DNA of 64,000 bases from Bacteroidales bacterium (GCA_015061245.1 SUWY01000005.1:1-64000), one strand, 5' to 3'; positions 43,727-53,731 are shown, counted from the stretch's first letter. The notes: generated by a model not told the origin, from the sequence alone. Made by a program: numbers and translations.

Positions 43727-45229
43727 ATGGGTTTATTTGATGGAATCATACAGGGAGTATCTGCCCTAAGAATGAAAGAGCTTGAGAGATACACTACAGA
43801 TCCGTTTGAAATTCAGAGCGAACAACTCTTTTGGCTACTTGGCAAAGGAGCAAAAACTCTCTACGGAAAACAACACGGATTTGCCGGCGTTGACTCTTTC
43901 GACACATACCGTAAAGTAGTACCCATCACTACATACGACGATCTACGCCCATACATAGAGAAGGGATTAAAAGGAGCAGACTCGCTTCTATGGCCGGAAC
44001 CTGTCCGTTGGTATGCAAAATCATCGGGCACAACCGAGAAGAGAAGCAAATTCATTCCCGTCTCGGAATCCTCGCTCAAACACTCACACTTCAAAGGTAG
44101 CAGAGATGCTCTATACATGGCAGCAAACCTATTCCCCGAGAGCGACGCGTTCGACGGAAAAACATTAGCCCTGGGAGGTTCACAATCGGTAACCAACAAA
44201 GAGAAAGATATAAGAGTGGGCGATTTGTCTGCAATTATGCTTGCAAATGCTCCTGCATGGACCAACTGGTTAAAGGTTCCATCGCTCGACATTATGCTAA
44301 TGGATGATTGGGAGCAAAAGATTGACATGATAGCAAGCACCACCATATTCCAGGATGTTCGATGCCTGGCAGGCGTACCATCATGGTTCTTGACTCTCAT
44401 ACAAAAAATGATTGCAGACAATGGAGTAAAGACAATCACCGATATATGGCCCAACTTAGAGCTATTTATACATGGAGGTGTTTCAATGGAGCCATACCGC
44501 GAGATTTACAAAAAGCTGATTCCATCGGAAAGGATGAACTATCTTGAGACATATAATGCCTCAGAAGGTTTCTTCGGAATCCAATCATCGGCCGACGACG
44601 ACTCACTTCTTTTAATGCTCGATTATAAGACATACTACGAATTCATCCCTATGAACGACTGGGACAACCCTACCCCTAAAACATTAACTCTCGACGAGGT
44701 TGTGGTAGGTGAGAATTATGCACTTGTAATTACCACTCCATCCGGTTTGTGGCGATACAGAATTGGCGACACCATCCGTTTCACCTCAACCAAACCATAC
44801 AAATTCAAAATTACCGGTCGCACCAAACTCTTTATAAACGCCTTCGGTGAAGAGCTGATGATCGACAACACAAACAAAGCCATTGCCGCTGCATGTAAAA
44901 AGTGCGATAGCGAAATGTACGACTACACTGTTGCCCCTATCTTTATGGGCGAGGGCTCACGTGGCGCCCACGAATGGATTGTTGAATTTACCACACCGCC
45001 AACAGACATTGAGAAATTTGGCGACACGCTCGACAACGAACTGCGCAAAGTCAACTCTGATTACGATGCAAAACGTAACTCTGTTCTTAACCGCTTGGTA
45101 ATACACCAAGCTCCACAAGGACTTTTCAACAACTGGTTAAAGAGCGAAGGCAAACTTGGCGGACAACACAAAATTCCACGCCTCAGCAACAACCGTCAAC
45201 TCATAGAACAACTTTTACCAAAGCTGTAA
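43727..45229 (+). CDS. GH3 auxin-responsive promoter family protein (acyl-adenylate ligase fold)
   Basis: 500 residues. The GH3 family is recognised by WYAKSSGTTEKRSKFIPVSE (ATP loop), YLETYNASEGFFGIQ, GLWRYRIGDTIRF and KITGRTKLFINAFGEELM. Plant GH3 enzymes adenylate jasmonate or auxin and join them to amino acids; bacterial members have no settled substrate. It probably acts in the cytoplasm on a carboxylic acid. It is cotranscribed with rnhB. No clear terminator follows. Confidence 0.88.
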   Translation: MGLFDGIIQGVSALRMKELERYTTDPFEIQSEQLFWLLGKGAKTLYGKQHGFAGVDSFDTYRKVVPITTYDDLRPYIEKGLKGADSLLWPEPVRWYAKSSGTTEKRSKFIPVSESSLKHSHFKGSRDALYMAANLFPESDAFDGKTLALGGSQSVTNKEKDIRVGDLSAIMLANAPAWTNWLKVPSLDIMLMDDWEQKIDMIASTTIFQDVRCLAGVPSWFLTLIQKMIADNGVKTITDIWPNLELFIHGGVSMEPYREIYKKLIPSERMNYLETYNASEGFFGIQSSADDDSLLLMLDYKTYYEFIPMNDWDNPTPKTLTLDEVVVGENYALVITTPSGLWRYRIGDTIRFTSTKPYKFKITGRTKLFINAFGEELMIDNTNKAIAAACKKCDSEMYDYTVAPIFMGEGSRGAHEWIVEFTTPPTDIEKFGDTLDNELRKVNSDYDAKRNSVLNRLVIHQAPQGLFNNWLKSEGKLGGQHKIPRLSNNRQLIEQLLPKL

Positions 45230-45338
45230 GATATAGAAATCACCTACGTTTGTATAAGTGCACTTATATGTGCATCCTTATGTTTGGTTCCCATAGAGAT
45301 AGGAATCAATGAACTCGCTATATAATGTAAAATTAAGT

Positions 45339-46751
45339 TTATGACATTGATACTATATCAAATTCACCTATTCTCATTTGAGTAGACGTATTTATGACTT
45401 TACCATCTTCTATCACTATCCTTGATATAAGTCTTACCATATCATCATTATCTAGGTACTTATTTTTATTTGCTAAATCACGACTTTCAATAACTCTGAA
45501 TGATTGAACTTTGGGATCATATAAAAACGAATTAGAATGATAATTAAACTCCATCTGCCAATTACGAGTAAGATTGAATAAGAGCATATTCAATGGAGCA
45601 AACGGAAATTGATACAAAACATATTTATTTTGTCTATCTCTATGAAAATAATCGCGCAAAGACCCATTCCCCCAATAATATGATCGGTAATCTCCTGATA
45701 AAGTATCCCATACTACATTCTCATATGATTCGTAAACATACATTCGTTTTGTATTGGTCAAAATACTTGCTCTATTTTGTCCTACTCCATTATTTCCACA
45801 ACATAACTCATAATAAATAGTATCATTATCATAATTTATTATATCAAGCGAATCAACAAGATGCAACACATAGTTTTCTTCCCATTTTAAGATTTGAGGA
45901 TTATGTTCTAATACACAATAGAACGGAGCCTTGCTATATAATGAATCTAGAATTTCTCCTATGCCATTCTTAATACCGTTTCGGCGTTTATCAATCTTAT
46001 TTGGTCTGAGTACCTTACCTTCGGATTTCAATCGTTCAACTTCATAATAAATATCATCGAGAAGATTATACATATCGTCATCAAATTTGAACTCTATTTT
46101 TTTTCTATCAATTATTTTACCATTATGTATGATAATCTTATAATAAATAAAATCTGGCTTATATGTATATTGATATCCTAGTAAATCCATTATTATACCT
46201 GATTGATAAAATCTCTCACAAATCTGAGTGATTATATCAATTTGCTCTCCCTTGAGAGCATTTTGTATATATTGGGGCAACCACGAAACTCGAAACGGTA
46301 ATGAATCTTTCATTCTATAGATTAATGAATCTTTCATTCTATAGATTATAGTGTCTTGATCATCTACAAAGTCTTGTTCATTTTTAGACCAATAACCAAC
46401 ACCTTTAGCAACATTATATTCACTGCTCTCTAAGAGAAACCCTCCATCATACTGAAACAAATTTATAGTGTCATTATCGTAATTTAGAATATGCAAAGAA
46501 TCAATACTGGACAAAAATTCTAATAAAGAATTCGTTTGTTGTTTTCTTGGCTTTTTTATGAAATCATCCGTTAAATCCCAATCTTTTTTATTCTTCCAAA
46601 CATAACGACGATTCTTATAATCAAATTCACCATACAATGTTGTATCTTTTATCGCCTTCAATTCTATCAATGAAGTAGCGTTATTTACCTGTGCGGATGA
46701 ATTTATTGAAACCGCAATAATGAATATTATGATTGAAATTCTAATACTCAT
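45339..46751 (-). CDS. hypothetical secreted protein with duplicated domain
   Basis: About 470 residues from ATG 46751; the in-frame start at 46778 adds nine residues before the signal. A signal peptide ends near INSSAQ. The mature protein appears to hold two related halves. Each has an I-x-N-Y-D-N-D-T-I motif (near 100 and 305), followed much later by a strand of the form I-x-x-G-K-[IV]-I. A local 24-bp tandem duplication (46299-46346) repeats the octapeptide IYRMKDSL. The gene is AT-rich with no recognised family, hinting at transfer. It is flanked by the GH3 gene (convergent) and pyrF. Confidence 0.6.
   Translation of the reverse strand: MSIRISIIIFIIAVSINSSAQVNNATSLIELKAIKDTTLYGEFDYKNRRYVWKNKKDWDLTDDFIKKPRKQQTNSLLEFLSSIDSLHILNYDNDTINLFQYDGGFLLESSEYNVAKGVGYWSKNEQDFVDDQDTIIYRMKDSLIYRMKDSLPFRVSWLPQYIQNALKGEQIDIITQICERFYQSGIIMDLLGYQYTYKPDFIYYKIIIHNGKIIDRKKIEFKFDDDMYNLLDDIYYEVERLKSEGKVLRPNKIDKRRNGIKNGIGEILDSLYSKAPFYCVLEHNPQILKWEENYVLHLVDSLDIINYDNDTIYYELCCGNNGVGQNRASILTNTKRMYVYESYENVVWDTLSGDYRSYYWGNGSLRDYFHRDRQNKYVLYQFPFAPLNMLLFNLTRNWQMEFNYHSNSFLYDPKVQSFRVIESRDLANKNKYLDNDDMVRLISRIVIEDGKVINTSTQMRIGEFDIVSMS
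46299..46346. repeat. 24-bp tandem repeat, two copies, inside the duplicated-domain gene
   Basis: Unit TAATGAATCTTTCATTCTAT followed by AGAT occurs at 46299-46322 and 46323-46346 without a mismatch. It keeps the reading frame, adding eight residues. Confidence 0.9.
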
Positions 46752-46989
46752 ACTATTTATATTTATATCCAAGTTCATGTTTCTCTAAATTTATAATTTG
46801 TGTATCAAATATATTACCGGTCATAAAAAACAGAGCCCTTCCTTTCATAGAGCAAAGCATTTAAAAAGTTCGCTTTGCAATATAATACAATATTTGCAGA
46901 AATGCAAGAAAAAAGATAAAAAAAATGAGACTGATTTCGGAATTGCTTCAATTCCTTATCAGCCCCATCAAATCTATATAACGAACGAG

Positions 46990-47820
46990 TTATAGCAAAC
47001 CGGCAGCCTTAAGTTGATCAGTCATTTGCTCTTGTAAAGCCTTTGCCTCTTGTCCTGCGCGAACCGCAAAATTCTCGGTATTATCGGCATAGATAATTCC
47101 ACGTGATGAATTCACAAGTAATCCACATTGGCTATTCATTCCATACTTACAAACCTCCTCAAGGCTACCGCCCTGAGCTCCAACGCCCGGAACCAACAAG
47201 AAGTGATCAGGAGCCACCTTACGAATATCGGCGAACATTGCACCCTGTGTTGCTCCTACCACATACATCATCTGCTCACTATCTGCCCACTGCTGACTTA
47301 CTCTCAAAACCTTCTCAAAAAGGCGCTCTCCACTTGGGTCTGCAGTCAACTGAAAGTCATGAGAACCCTTATTACTTGTCAAAGCAAGAAGAATAACCCA
47401 CTTATTCTTGTAATTCAAGAAAGGAGTAACACTATCCTCGCCCATATATGGAGCAACTGTTACAGCATCCAAATCTATCTCCTCAAAGAATGTACGTGCA
47501 TACATTGCAGATGTATTTCCAATATCGCCACGCTTTGCATCGGCAATAATGAACTGATCCGGATACTTTTCACGCAAGTAAGCCACTGTCTTCTCAAATG
47601 AAATCCAACCCTTTACGCCCATACTCTCGTAAAATGCCAAATTTGGCTTATAAGCTACGCAATACTCAGCAGTTGCATCGATAATTGCCTTATTGAATGC
47701 AAAAATCGGATCCTCCTCATTTAGCAAGCAAGCAGGAATCTTCTTTATATCGGTATCCAAACCCACACAAAGAAAAGAGCCCTTTCTCTTAATGTTCTCA
47801 AACAATTCTCTCTTATCCAT
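46990..47820 (-). CDS. pyrF: orotidine 5'-phosphate decarboxylase
   Basis: 276 residues from ATG 47820 ([10 protein letters not shown]); an upstream in-frame start at 47847 is unlikely. Type 2 (long) Pyr[35 protein letters not shown] (catalytic DAKRGD) and [16 protein letters not shown]. It makes UMP from OMP. It follows prfA on the same strand across a 125-base gap containing a tandem repeat. Confidence 0.96.
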   Translation of the reverse strand: MDKRELFENIKRKGSFLCVGLDTDIKKIPACLLNEEDPIFAFNKAIIDATAEYCVAYKPNLAFYESMGVKGWISFEKTVAYLREKYPDQFIIADAKRGDIGNTSAMYARTFFEEIDLDAVTVAPYMGEDSVTPFLNYKNKWVILLALTSNKGSHDFQLTADPSGERLFEKVLRVSQQWADSEQMMYVVGATQGAMFADIRKVAPDHFLLVPGVGAQGGSLEEVCKYGMNSQCGLLVNSSRGIIYADNTENFAVRAGQEAKALQEQMTDQLKAAGLL

Positions 47821-47860
47821 ATCTCTATCTAATTTATTCCCTTTCACCTCTCACCTTCTA

Positions 47861-47940
47861 CCTTCTACCTTTTCCCTTTCACCTTCTACCTTTTCCCTTT
47901 CACCTTCTACCTTTTCCCTTTCACCTTCTACCTTTTCCCC
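47861..47940. repeat. 21-bp tandem repeat between prfA and pyrF
   Basis: Unit CCTTCTACCTTTTCCCTTTC plus A is repeated at 47861-47881, 47882-47902 and 47903-47923 exactly, then a 16-base matching partial copy runs to 47939; 47841-47860 carries a degenerate start. On the coding strand it is purine-only except T (GGTGAAAGGGAAAAGGTAGAA). It lies in the pyrF leader. Its plus-strand translation is low-complexity and is not a gene. Confidence 0.95.
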
Positions 47941-47945
47941 TTGTA

Positions 47946-49052
47946 TTACAATCCGCTCTCCCTCAACTTCTCGGTATTCTCCTCGATTTGAAGTCGCTCG
48001 ATAATCTCATCAATATCACCATCCATTACGGCAGGCAAGTTATACATGGTAAAGTTCACACGATGGTCTGTTACACGTCCCTGAGGATAGTTATAGGTTC
48101 TAATCTTGGCAGAACGGTCTCCGGTACTCACCATAGTCTTTCTGCGCGAAGCGATATCGTCGATATACTTTTGATGCTCCTTGTCGTAGATAAATGATCT
48201 GAGTCGGGCCAAAGCTCGCTCCTTATTCTTTGGCTGGTCACGAGTCTCGGTACACTCAATAAGAATCTCCTCTGATACTCCTGTATTGGGGTTCTTCCAT
48301 ATATATCTCAAACGAACTCCCGACTCCACCTTGTTTACATTCTGACCTCCTGCACCACCAGAACGGAATGTATCCCACTTAATCTCGCCCTCATTAATCT
48401 CAACATCGAAAGCCTCTGCCTCAGGCAATACCGCAACCGAGGCTGCTGAAGTGTGAACACGTCCCTGAGTCTCTGTTGCCGGCACTCGCTGAACTCGGTG
48501 AACACCCGACTCATACTTCATGATCTTGTAAACATTTTCTCCACTTACAGAGAAGATAATCTCCTTAAAACCTCCCGACGCACCCTCGCTACAGCTACTT
48601 ACGGCAGTTTTCCAACCTCGTGATTCACAGAAACGTACATACATTCTAAACAAATCACCGGCAAAAAGAGCAGCCTCATCACCACCGGTTCCTCCTCGAA
48701 TCTCAACTATCACATTTTTGCCATCCTCGGGGTCCGATGGGATCATCATCAATTTGATATTCTGCTCCTGCTCAGGAATCCTAACAGCCAAATCATCCAA
48801 CTCCATCTTCGCCATTTCGCGAAGTTCCTCGTCGGTTTCACTCTTAAGAATCTCTTTGCTCTCCTCTTGAGCCAATAACATTGCCTCGAACTTCTTTGTC
48901 TCGGCAGTTATATTCTCTAAATCTTTATACTCTTTCGTTAAACGCACATAACGAGCTTGGTCCTTAATTACCTCGGGATCAGTTATCAACTCGCCAATCT
49001 CAATAAAACGAATTTTGTAGTGTTCCAATTTTTCCAATAATGGATGCTCCAT
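47946..49052 (-). CDS. prfA: peptide chain release factor 1
   Basis: 368 residues from ATG 49052 (MEHPLLEKLEHYK); an upstream start at 49145 adds a lysine-rich tail not typical of RF1. The codon-recognition and catalytic parts are seen in HRVQRVPATETQGRVHTS (PxT motif, here PATE) and FRSGGAGGQNVNKVESGVRL (GGQ). It releases peptides at UAA and UAG codons. The upstream gap 49053-49436 separates it divergently from the ilv operon. Confidence 0.97.
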   Translation of the reverse strand: MEHPLLEKLEHYKIRFIEIGELITDPEVIKDQARYVRLTKEYKDLENITAETKKFEAMLLAQEESKEILKSETDEELREMAKMELDDLAVRIPEQEQNIKLMMIPSDPEDGKNVIVEIRGGTGGDEAALFAGDLFRMYVRFCESRGWKTAVSSCSEGASGGFKEIIFSVSGENVYKIMKYESGVHRVQRVPATETQGRVHTSAASVAVLPEAEAFDVEINEGEIKWDTFRSGGAGGQNVNKVESGVRLRYIWKNPNTGVSEEILIECTETRDQPKNKERALARLRSFIYDKEHQKYIDDIASRRKTMVSTGDRSAKIRTYNYPQGRVTDHRVNFTMYNLPAVMDGDIDEIIERLQIEENTEKLRESGL

Positions 49053-49436
49053 AAAAATCTCAATTAAATTCAAAACAAAATTAATCTTTTTACTCTCGCT
49101 TTTGAAATTATTCTTGTTTTTTTTAACACTTATCCCCTTTTCCACACAACACCATAATTAAAATCCACTATATCACACAACATAATATCTACTCCATATC
49201 ACCTTGTTTTCTACTATATGACACCATTTTTTACACTATATTGATATTTCCGCTCACTAAAAACCAATTCTGCAAACTCAATGCAATTTGCACACAATCA
49301 GGTAGTTTGAGCAATAAAACAGGTCAAAATAGCCCATTTTTAAAAATCTCAAAAAATATGTGTTAAATTTTGTAAAAATGTTTCGTTAATTAAGAATTTG
49401 TTTGTAGTTTTGGGCCTTGAAAACAAACAAGCAACA
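49053..49436. other. AT-rich intergenic region between prfA and the ilv leader
   Basis: About 384 bases without a gene. It is AT-rich, with no repeat or RNA recognised. The right part carries the ilv promoter; the left part (49053-49145) would be the prfA leader. Confidence 0.6.
49381..49412 (+). promoter_or_regulatory. promoter of the ilv-leu operon
   Basis: TTTC (49381-49384), 20-base spacer and TAGTTTTG (49405-49412). Transcription would begin about 20 bases before the leader peptide ATG at 49437. Confidence 0.55.
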
Positions 49437-49514
49437 ATGAAACACTTTTTCCTAACATCAAATGTCATTATGATCGTGGTCTTGCGACCACGTACAGGAG
49501 AAGGGTGTATATAG
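49437..49514 (+). CDS. ilv operon leader peptide
   Basis: A 25-codon reading frame, too short for usual gene finding. It reads MKHFFLTSNVIMIVVL then RPRTGEGCI. Codons 10-16 are V-I-M-I-V-V-L, six of seven being branched-chain residues, and the operon below makes exactly these amino acids. Codons 20-23 overlap the 5' arm of an antiterminator pairing. This is the arrangement of ribosome-mediated attenuation as in enterobacterial ilv and leu leaders. The peptide itself probably has no other role. Confidence 0.85.
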   Translation: MKHFFLTSNVIMIVVLRPRTGEGCI

Positions 49515-49574
49515 CATTTGTATTATAAACTATATGTTTGCCTTTCTCCTGTGGGAAAGGCAAATTATTTTTTT
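49475..49574 (+). promoter_or_regulatory. transcription attenuator of the ilv-leu operon
   Basis: Three pairings are seen. Hairpin 1: CGTGGTC (49475-49481) with GACCACG (49486-49492), inside the leader codons. Antiterminator: ACAGGAGAAGGG (49494-49505) with CCTTTCTCCTGT (49541-49552), 12 bp with one G-U. Terminator: TTTGCCTTTC (49537-49546) with GAAAGGCAAA (49555-49564) followed by TTATTTTTTT. The last two share 49541-49546 and cannot coexist. Stalling at the Val/Ile/Leu codons leaves 49494-49505 free and favours read-through; complete translation covers it and favours termination. Confidence 0.88.
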
Positions 49575-49586
49575 GTAGAGTTGATT

Positions 49587-51413
49587 ATGAAAAACGCATT
49601 ACGAAGTGCCGTTACCATTAACGGACGAAGAATGGCCGGAGCAAGAAGCTTGTGGATTGCGAACGGAATGAAACGCGAGCAGATGGGTAAACCTATTATC
49701 GGTATTGCCAACTCATTTACTCAGTTGGTTCCGGGACATACCCACCTACATAAAATTGGACAGTACGTTAAGTCTGAAATAGAAAAACTTGGTTGCTATG
49801 CTGCCGAGTTCAATACAATTGCAATTGACGATGGAATTGCAATGGGTCACGATGGAATGTTATACTCTCTACCATCAAGAGATATAATTGCAGATAGCGT
49901 TGAATATATGGCTAATGCTCACAAAGTTGATGCATTGGTATGTATCAGCAACTGCGACAAGATTACTCCGGGTATGCTTATGGCAACCATGCGTTTGAAC
50001 ATTCCAACTATTTTTGTTTCAGGAGGTCCTATGGAGGCCGGCCTGTGGAATGGCAAGGCTCAGGATTTGATTTCAACAATGGTTGCCGGAGCCGACGAGA
50101 GCATTAGCGATGAAGAGTCTGCAAACATTGAGGCTCACGCATGCCCCGGCTGTGGTTCATGTTCAGGAATGTTTACAGCAAACTCTATGAATAGTTTGAA
50201 CGAGGCCATTGGATTGGCTCTTCCTGGAAACGGCTCAATAGTAGCTACACACGCAAACCGTAAGAATCTCTTCACAAAGGCTGCAAAGCTTATTGTTGAG
50301 ATGGCATACAAATATTACGAGGAGGGCGATGAGAGCGTACTACCACGCTCAATTGCAACCAAGGCAGCATTCGAGAATGCTATGTGCCTTGACATTGCAA
50401 TGGGAGGTTCTTCAAATACAGTTCTTCACCTATTGGCTGTTGCACGTGAGGCACACGTTAACTTCACAATGGCCGATATTGACCGCCTATCTAGAAAGAT
50501 TCCTGTACTATGCAAGGTTTCACCTAATAGTAACTACCACATGCAAGATGTCAACCGCGCAGGTGGAATTATGGGAATCATGGGAATCCTCGCCAAAAAC
50601 GGACTTATCGATACAAGCGTATTGAGAGTAGGATATAAAAATCTTGCAGAGTGTTTGGAGCAGTGCGATATTACAGCTTCAACCCTTACCGACGAGGCTC
50701 GCAAAAACTATTTAAGTGCCCCTGCAAACCGCTTCAGCACTGAGTTAGGTTCACAAGAGACATATTATAACGAGTTCGATACCGACCGCGCAAATGGTTG
50801 TATTCGCGACATTGAGCACGCATACTTTAAAGATGGAGGTTTGGCCGTTCTATTCGGAAACCTGGCTCCTGATGGTTGTATAGTTAAGACTGCTGGAGTT
50901 GATGAGTCTCTATTTGTTTTCAAAGGAACTGCAAAGGTATTCGAGTCTCAGGAGCAGGCAGTTGAGGGTATCTTGGGCGACAAGGTAAAAGCAGGCGATA
51001 TTGTTGTCATTCGCTACGAGGGCCCAAAGGGTGGTCCCGGAATGCAGGAGATGCTCTACCCTACCTCATATCTTAAATCTAAACACTTGGGTAAAGAGTG
51101 TGCATTGATTACCGACGGACGTTTCTCTGGTGGAACCTCAGGTTTGTCAATCGGACACGTATCACCCGAGGCTGCATCGGGCGGAGCTATTGCATACGTA
51201 AAGGATGGCGATAGCATCACTATCGATATTCCTGCAAGAGCAATTACCCTTGATATCTCGGACGAGGAGATGAATATAAGAAAGAGTGAATTAAAAGAAT
51301 TTAAACCGGTGAATCGCGATAGAGTAATACCTCGCTCGCTTCAAGCTTATGCACTGCTTGTAAGCTCTGCAGATAAGGGAGCAGTGAGAGTTCTACCGGG
51401 AGAAACATATTAA
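49587..51413 (+). CDS. ilvD: dihydroxy-acid dehydratase
   Basis: 608 residues from ATG 49587 ([20 protein letters not shown]). An in-frame start at 49518 would include the terminator hairpin and is rejected. Iron-sulfur ligand regions: [12 protein letters not shown] and [17 protein letters not shown], and the C-terminal [14 protein letters not shown]. It makes the 2-keto acids of valine and isoleucine. It is the first enzyme gene of the ten-gene operon, 12 bases after the attenuator T-run. Confidence 0.97.
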   Translation: MKNALRSAVTINGRRMAGARSLWIANGMKREQMGKPIIGIANSFTQLVPGHTHLHKIGQYVKSEIEKLGCYAAEFNTIAIDDGIAMGHDGMLYSLPSRDIIADSVEYMANAHKVDALVCISNCDKITPGMLMATMRLNIPTIFVSGGPMEAGLWNGKAQDLISTMVAGADESISDEESANIEAHACPGCGSCSGMFTANSMNSLNEAIGLALPGNGSIVATHANRKNLFTKAAKLIVEMAYKYYEEGDESVLPRSIATKAAFENAMCLDIAMGGSSNTVLHLLAVAREAHVNFTMADIDRLSRKIPVLCKVSPNSNYHMQDVNRAGGIMGIMGILAKNGLIDTSVLRVGYKNLAECLEQCDITASTLTDEARKNYLSAPANRFSTELGSQETYYNEFDTDRANGCIRDIEHAYFKDGGLAVLFGNLAPDGCIVKTAGVDESLFVFKGTAKVFESQEQAVEGILGDKVKAGDIVVIRYEGPKGGPGMQEMLYPTSYLKSKHLGKECALITDGRFSGGTSGLSIGHVSPEAASGGAIAYVKDGDSITIDIPARAITLDISDEEMNIRKSELKEFKPVNRDRVIPRSLQAYALLVSSADKGAVRVLPGETY

Positions 51414-51432
51414 ACACATTTACTAACTAACT

Positions 51433-53139
51433 ATGACCAAAGAAGATAATATGATGACCGGAGCACAAGCTCTTATGGAGTGCATGCTTGCCGAAGGTGT
51501 TGATACCATCTTCGGTTATCCCGGTGGCTCTATCCTTCCGGTTTACAACGCAATGTACGACTACCGTGACCGCATCAAACATGTATTGGTGCGTCATGAG
51601 CAGGCGGCAGTCCACGCTGCACAGGGATATGCCCGAGCAAGTGGAAAGGTTGGAGTTGTTGTAGTTACATCGGGTCCAGGTGCAACAAACACCGTTAGCG
51701 GATTGGCCGATGCAATGATGGACTCAACTCCATTGGTACTTATCTCAGGACAGGTGGGATCGGGTTCCTTGGGAACCGACGCCTTCCAGGAGGTAAACTT
51801 CGTTGGAATTACACAGGCCGTTACAAAGTGGAATATCCAGATTAAACGTCCTGAAGATCTACCTGCAGCATTTGCCAAGGCATTCTATGTAGCAAGAAGC
51901 GGACGTCCGGGCCCTGTAGTTATCGATTTCTCAAAAGATGCACAGACAAACTCGGCCCCATTCAGTTACGAGAAAAATCGTGAGCACAGCATTCTAAGCT
52001 ACTGTCCATATCCAAATATTGACATGGCTAAGATTGACGAGGCTGCAGCATTAATAAACTTGGCAAAACGTCCAATCGCTATGATTGGTCAGGGAGTTAC
52101 ATTGGCTGGAGCGGAGAAGGAGTTACTTACCTTCCTTGAGAGAAGCGGAATGCCGGTTGCATCAACTCTGCTTGGACTTTCTGCAGTACCAAGCGACCAC
52201 CCACAATATGTTGGAATGTTGGGAATGCACGGTAACTATGGACCAAACGTTAAGAATAAGGATTACGATCTTATAGTTGCAATTGGAATGCGTTTCGATG
52301 ACCGTGTTATCAGTAACGCAAACACTTTTGCATGTAACGCACAGGTTATCCACCTAGACATTGATAACGCCGAGATTAGCAAATTGGTATATGCCGATGT
52401 TCCTGTTCTTGGCGACGCAAAGGAGACCTTGCCTAAAATTACAAGACGCCTGCAACAGCGCGACCACTCAGAGTGGATTAAAGAGTTCCACGCTTGTGAC
52501 AGAATAGAGATGGAGACCGTAATCTATCCAAGTATCAAGCCAAGAACCAAATATTTGCGAATGGCAGAGGTTGCAAGTGCCGTTTCAGAGGCATACAACC
52601 ACCAGGCTATCCTTGTTACCGACGTAGGTCAGCACCAAATGGCAGCTGTTCGCTACTTTAAATACACTACACCTCGAAGTGTAATTACTTCTGGAGGTAT
52701 GGGAACAATGGGATTCGGAGTTCCTGCAGCAATCGGAGCAAAGATTGCAATGCCTGAAAAAGATGTTATCCTTTTTGTAGGCGATGGCGGAATTCAGATG
52801 AACTTGCAAGAGATGTGTACCGCGATGCAAGAGAATGCCCATGTAAGAATTGTACTTCTTAGCAACAACTACTTAGGTATGGTTCGTCAGTGGCAGGAGT
52901 TGTTCTATGACCGACGCTACTCTGCAACACCTATTTCAAACCCTGATTATGAGCATATTGCAGCTGCATACAACTTCGGTTTCCGCAGAGTTGAGAGACA
53001 CGAAGATTTGCAAGATGCTATTCAGGAGATGAAAGAGTATAATGGCCCATTCTTACTTCAGGCATGTTGCGAACAAGAGGAGAATATATTCCCAATGGTT
53101 CCTGCGGGAGCATCAGTAACTGACGTTCGATTAGAATAG
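51433..53139 (+). CDS. ilvB: acetolactate synthase large (catalytic) subunit
   Basis: 568 residues. FGYPGGSILPVYNAMYD and RHEQAAVHAAQGYARASG (catalytic Glu) at the N-terminus; TPP site VGDGGIQMNLQEMCTA near 445. It joins pyruvate with pyruvate or 2-ketobutyrate. An internal ATG at 51454 is a possible alternative start. It is coupled to the small subunit by a TAGTG overlap. Confidence 0.97.
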   Translation: MTKEDNMMTGAQALMECMLAEGVDTIFGYPGGSILPVYNAMYDYRDRIKHVLVRHEQAAVHAAQGYARASGKVGVVVVTSGPGATNTVSGLADAMMDSTPLVLISGQVGSGSLGTDAFQEVNFVGITQAVTKWNIQIKRPEDLPAAFAKAFYVARSGRPGPVVIDFSKDAQTNSAPFSYEKNREHSILSYCPYPNIDMAKIDEAAALINLAKRPIAMIGQGVTLAGAEKELLTFLERSGMPVASTLLGLSAVPSDHPQYVGMLGMHGNYGPNVKNKDYDLIVAIGMRFDDRVISNANTFACNAQVIHLDIDNAEISKLVYADVPVLGDAKETLPKITRRLQQRDHSEWIKEFHACDRIEMETVIYPSIKPRTKYLRMAEVASAVSEAYNHQAILVTDVGQHQMAAVRYFKYTTPRSVITSGGMGTMGFGVPAAIGAKIAMPEKDVILFVGDGGIQMNLQEMCTAMQENAHVRIVLLSNNYLGMVRQWQELFYDRRYSATPISNPDYEHIAAAYNFGFRRVERHEDLQDAIQEMKEYNGPFLLQACCEQEENIFPMVPAGASVTDVRLE

Positions 53140-53696
53140 TGAAACTTATGAAGAAGAGAGATTATATATTGACCGTATTTTCAGAGAACCGTGTAGGTCT
53201 TTTGAATCAGATATGTACAGTCCTAATCTGTAAAAACGTGAATATCGAGACCCTTACAACTTCGGAGTCGGCTTTGGCAGGTGTTCATAAGTTCACAATC
53301 TACGTTCAAAGTACCCCCGAAGAGATCGATTTGATTGCAAAACAGATTGAGAAGAAGGTAGATATCATGAAGGTGTTTGTATATACCCCTGACGAGGTGG
53401 TAATGCAGGAGATTGCACTATTCAAGGTATCAAAAGGTAAGAGTATTGAGCGAATCATTCGCGAACACTCAGTACGTATCTTGGAGGTGGGCGATGACTA
53501 CATGGTACTTGAAAGAACCGGTCACACCGAGGATACTCAGGCATTGTTAAAGCTTCTACAACCATACGGAGTACAACAATTCGTTCGTTCTGGTTTGGTT
53601 GCAGTAATCAAGGCTGAGAATGAGGGAGTATCAAGCTACTTGGAGGAGAGATTAAGACAAAAGCTGGCAGAGGAGAGCGCTGAAGCCGGCAAATAA
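53139..53696 (+). CDS. ilvN: acetolactate synthase small (regulatory) subunit
   Basis: 185 residues counted from GTG 53139, which overlaps the ilvB stop by one base; the ATG at 53148 is the alternative. N-terminal ACT domain ILTVFSENRVGLLNQICTVL followed by VNIETLTTSESALAG; the second half is the usual small-subunit C-terminal domain. It confers valine feedback control on IlvB. Confidence 0.93.
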   Translation: MKLMKKRDYILTVFSENRVGLLNQICTVLICKNVNIETLTTSESALAGVHKFTIYVQSTPEEIDLIAKQIEKKVDIMKVFVYTPDEVVMQEIALFKVSKGKSIERIIREHSVRILEVGDDYMVLERTGHTEDTQALLKLLQPYGVQQFVRSGLVAVIKAENEGVSSYLEERLRQKLAEESAEAGK

Positions 53697-53731
53697 TATA
53701 GTATTAAACAAACAATTAAAAACATAACATT

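Noticed and set aside
45230..45338. Terminator between the GH3 gene and the duplicated-domain gene
   Set aside because: Only short imperfect repeats are present and there is no stem with a T-run.
47693..48004. Plus-strand frame rich in S-P-S-T-F repeats
   Set aside because: It is a translation of the 21-bp tandem repeat opposite pyrF and prfA; the low-complexity product and the overlap with both genes argue against coding.
49518..49586. Upstream in-frame start for ilvD
   Set aside because: It would translate through the attenuator terminator, and known IlvD proteins begin like the ATG at 49587.
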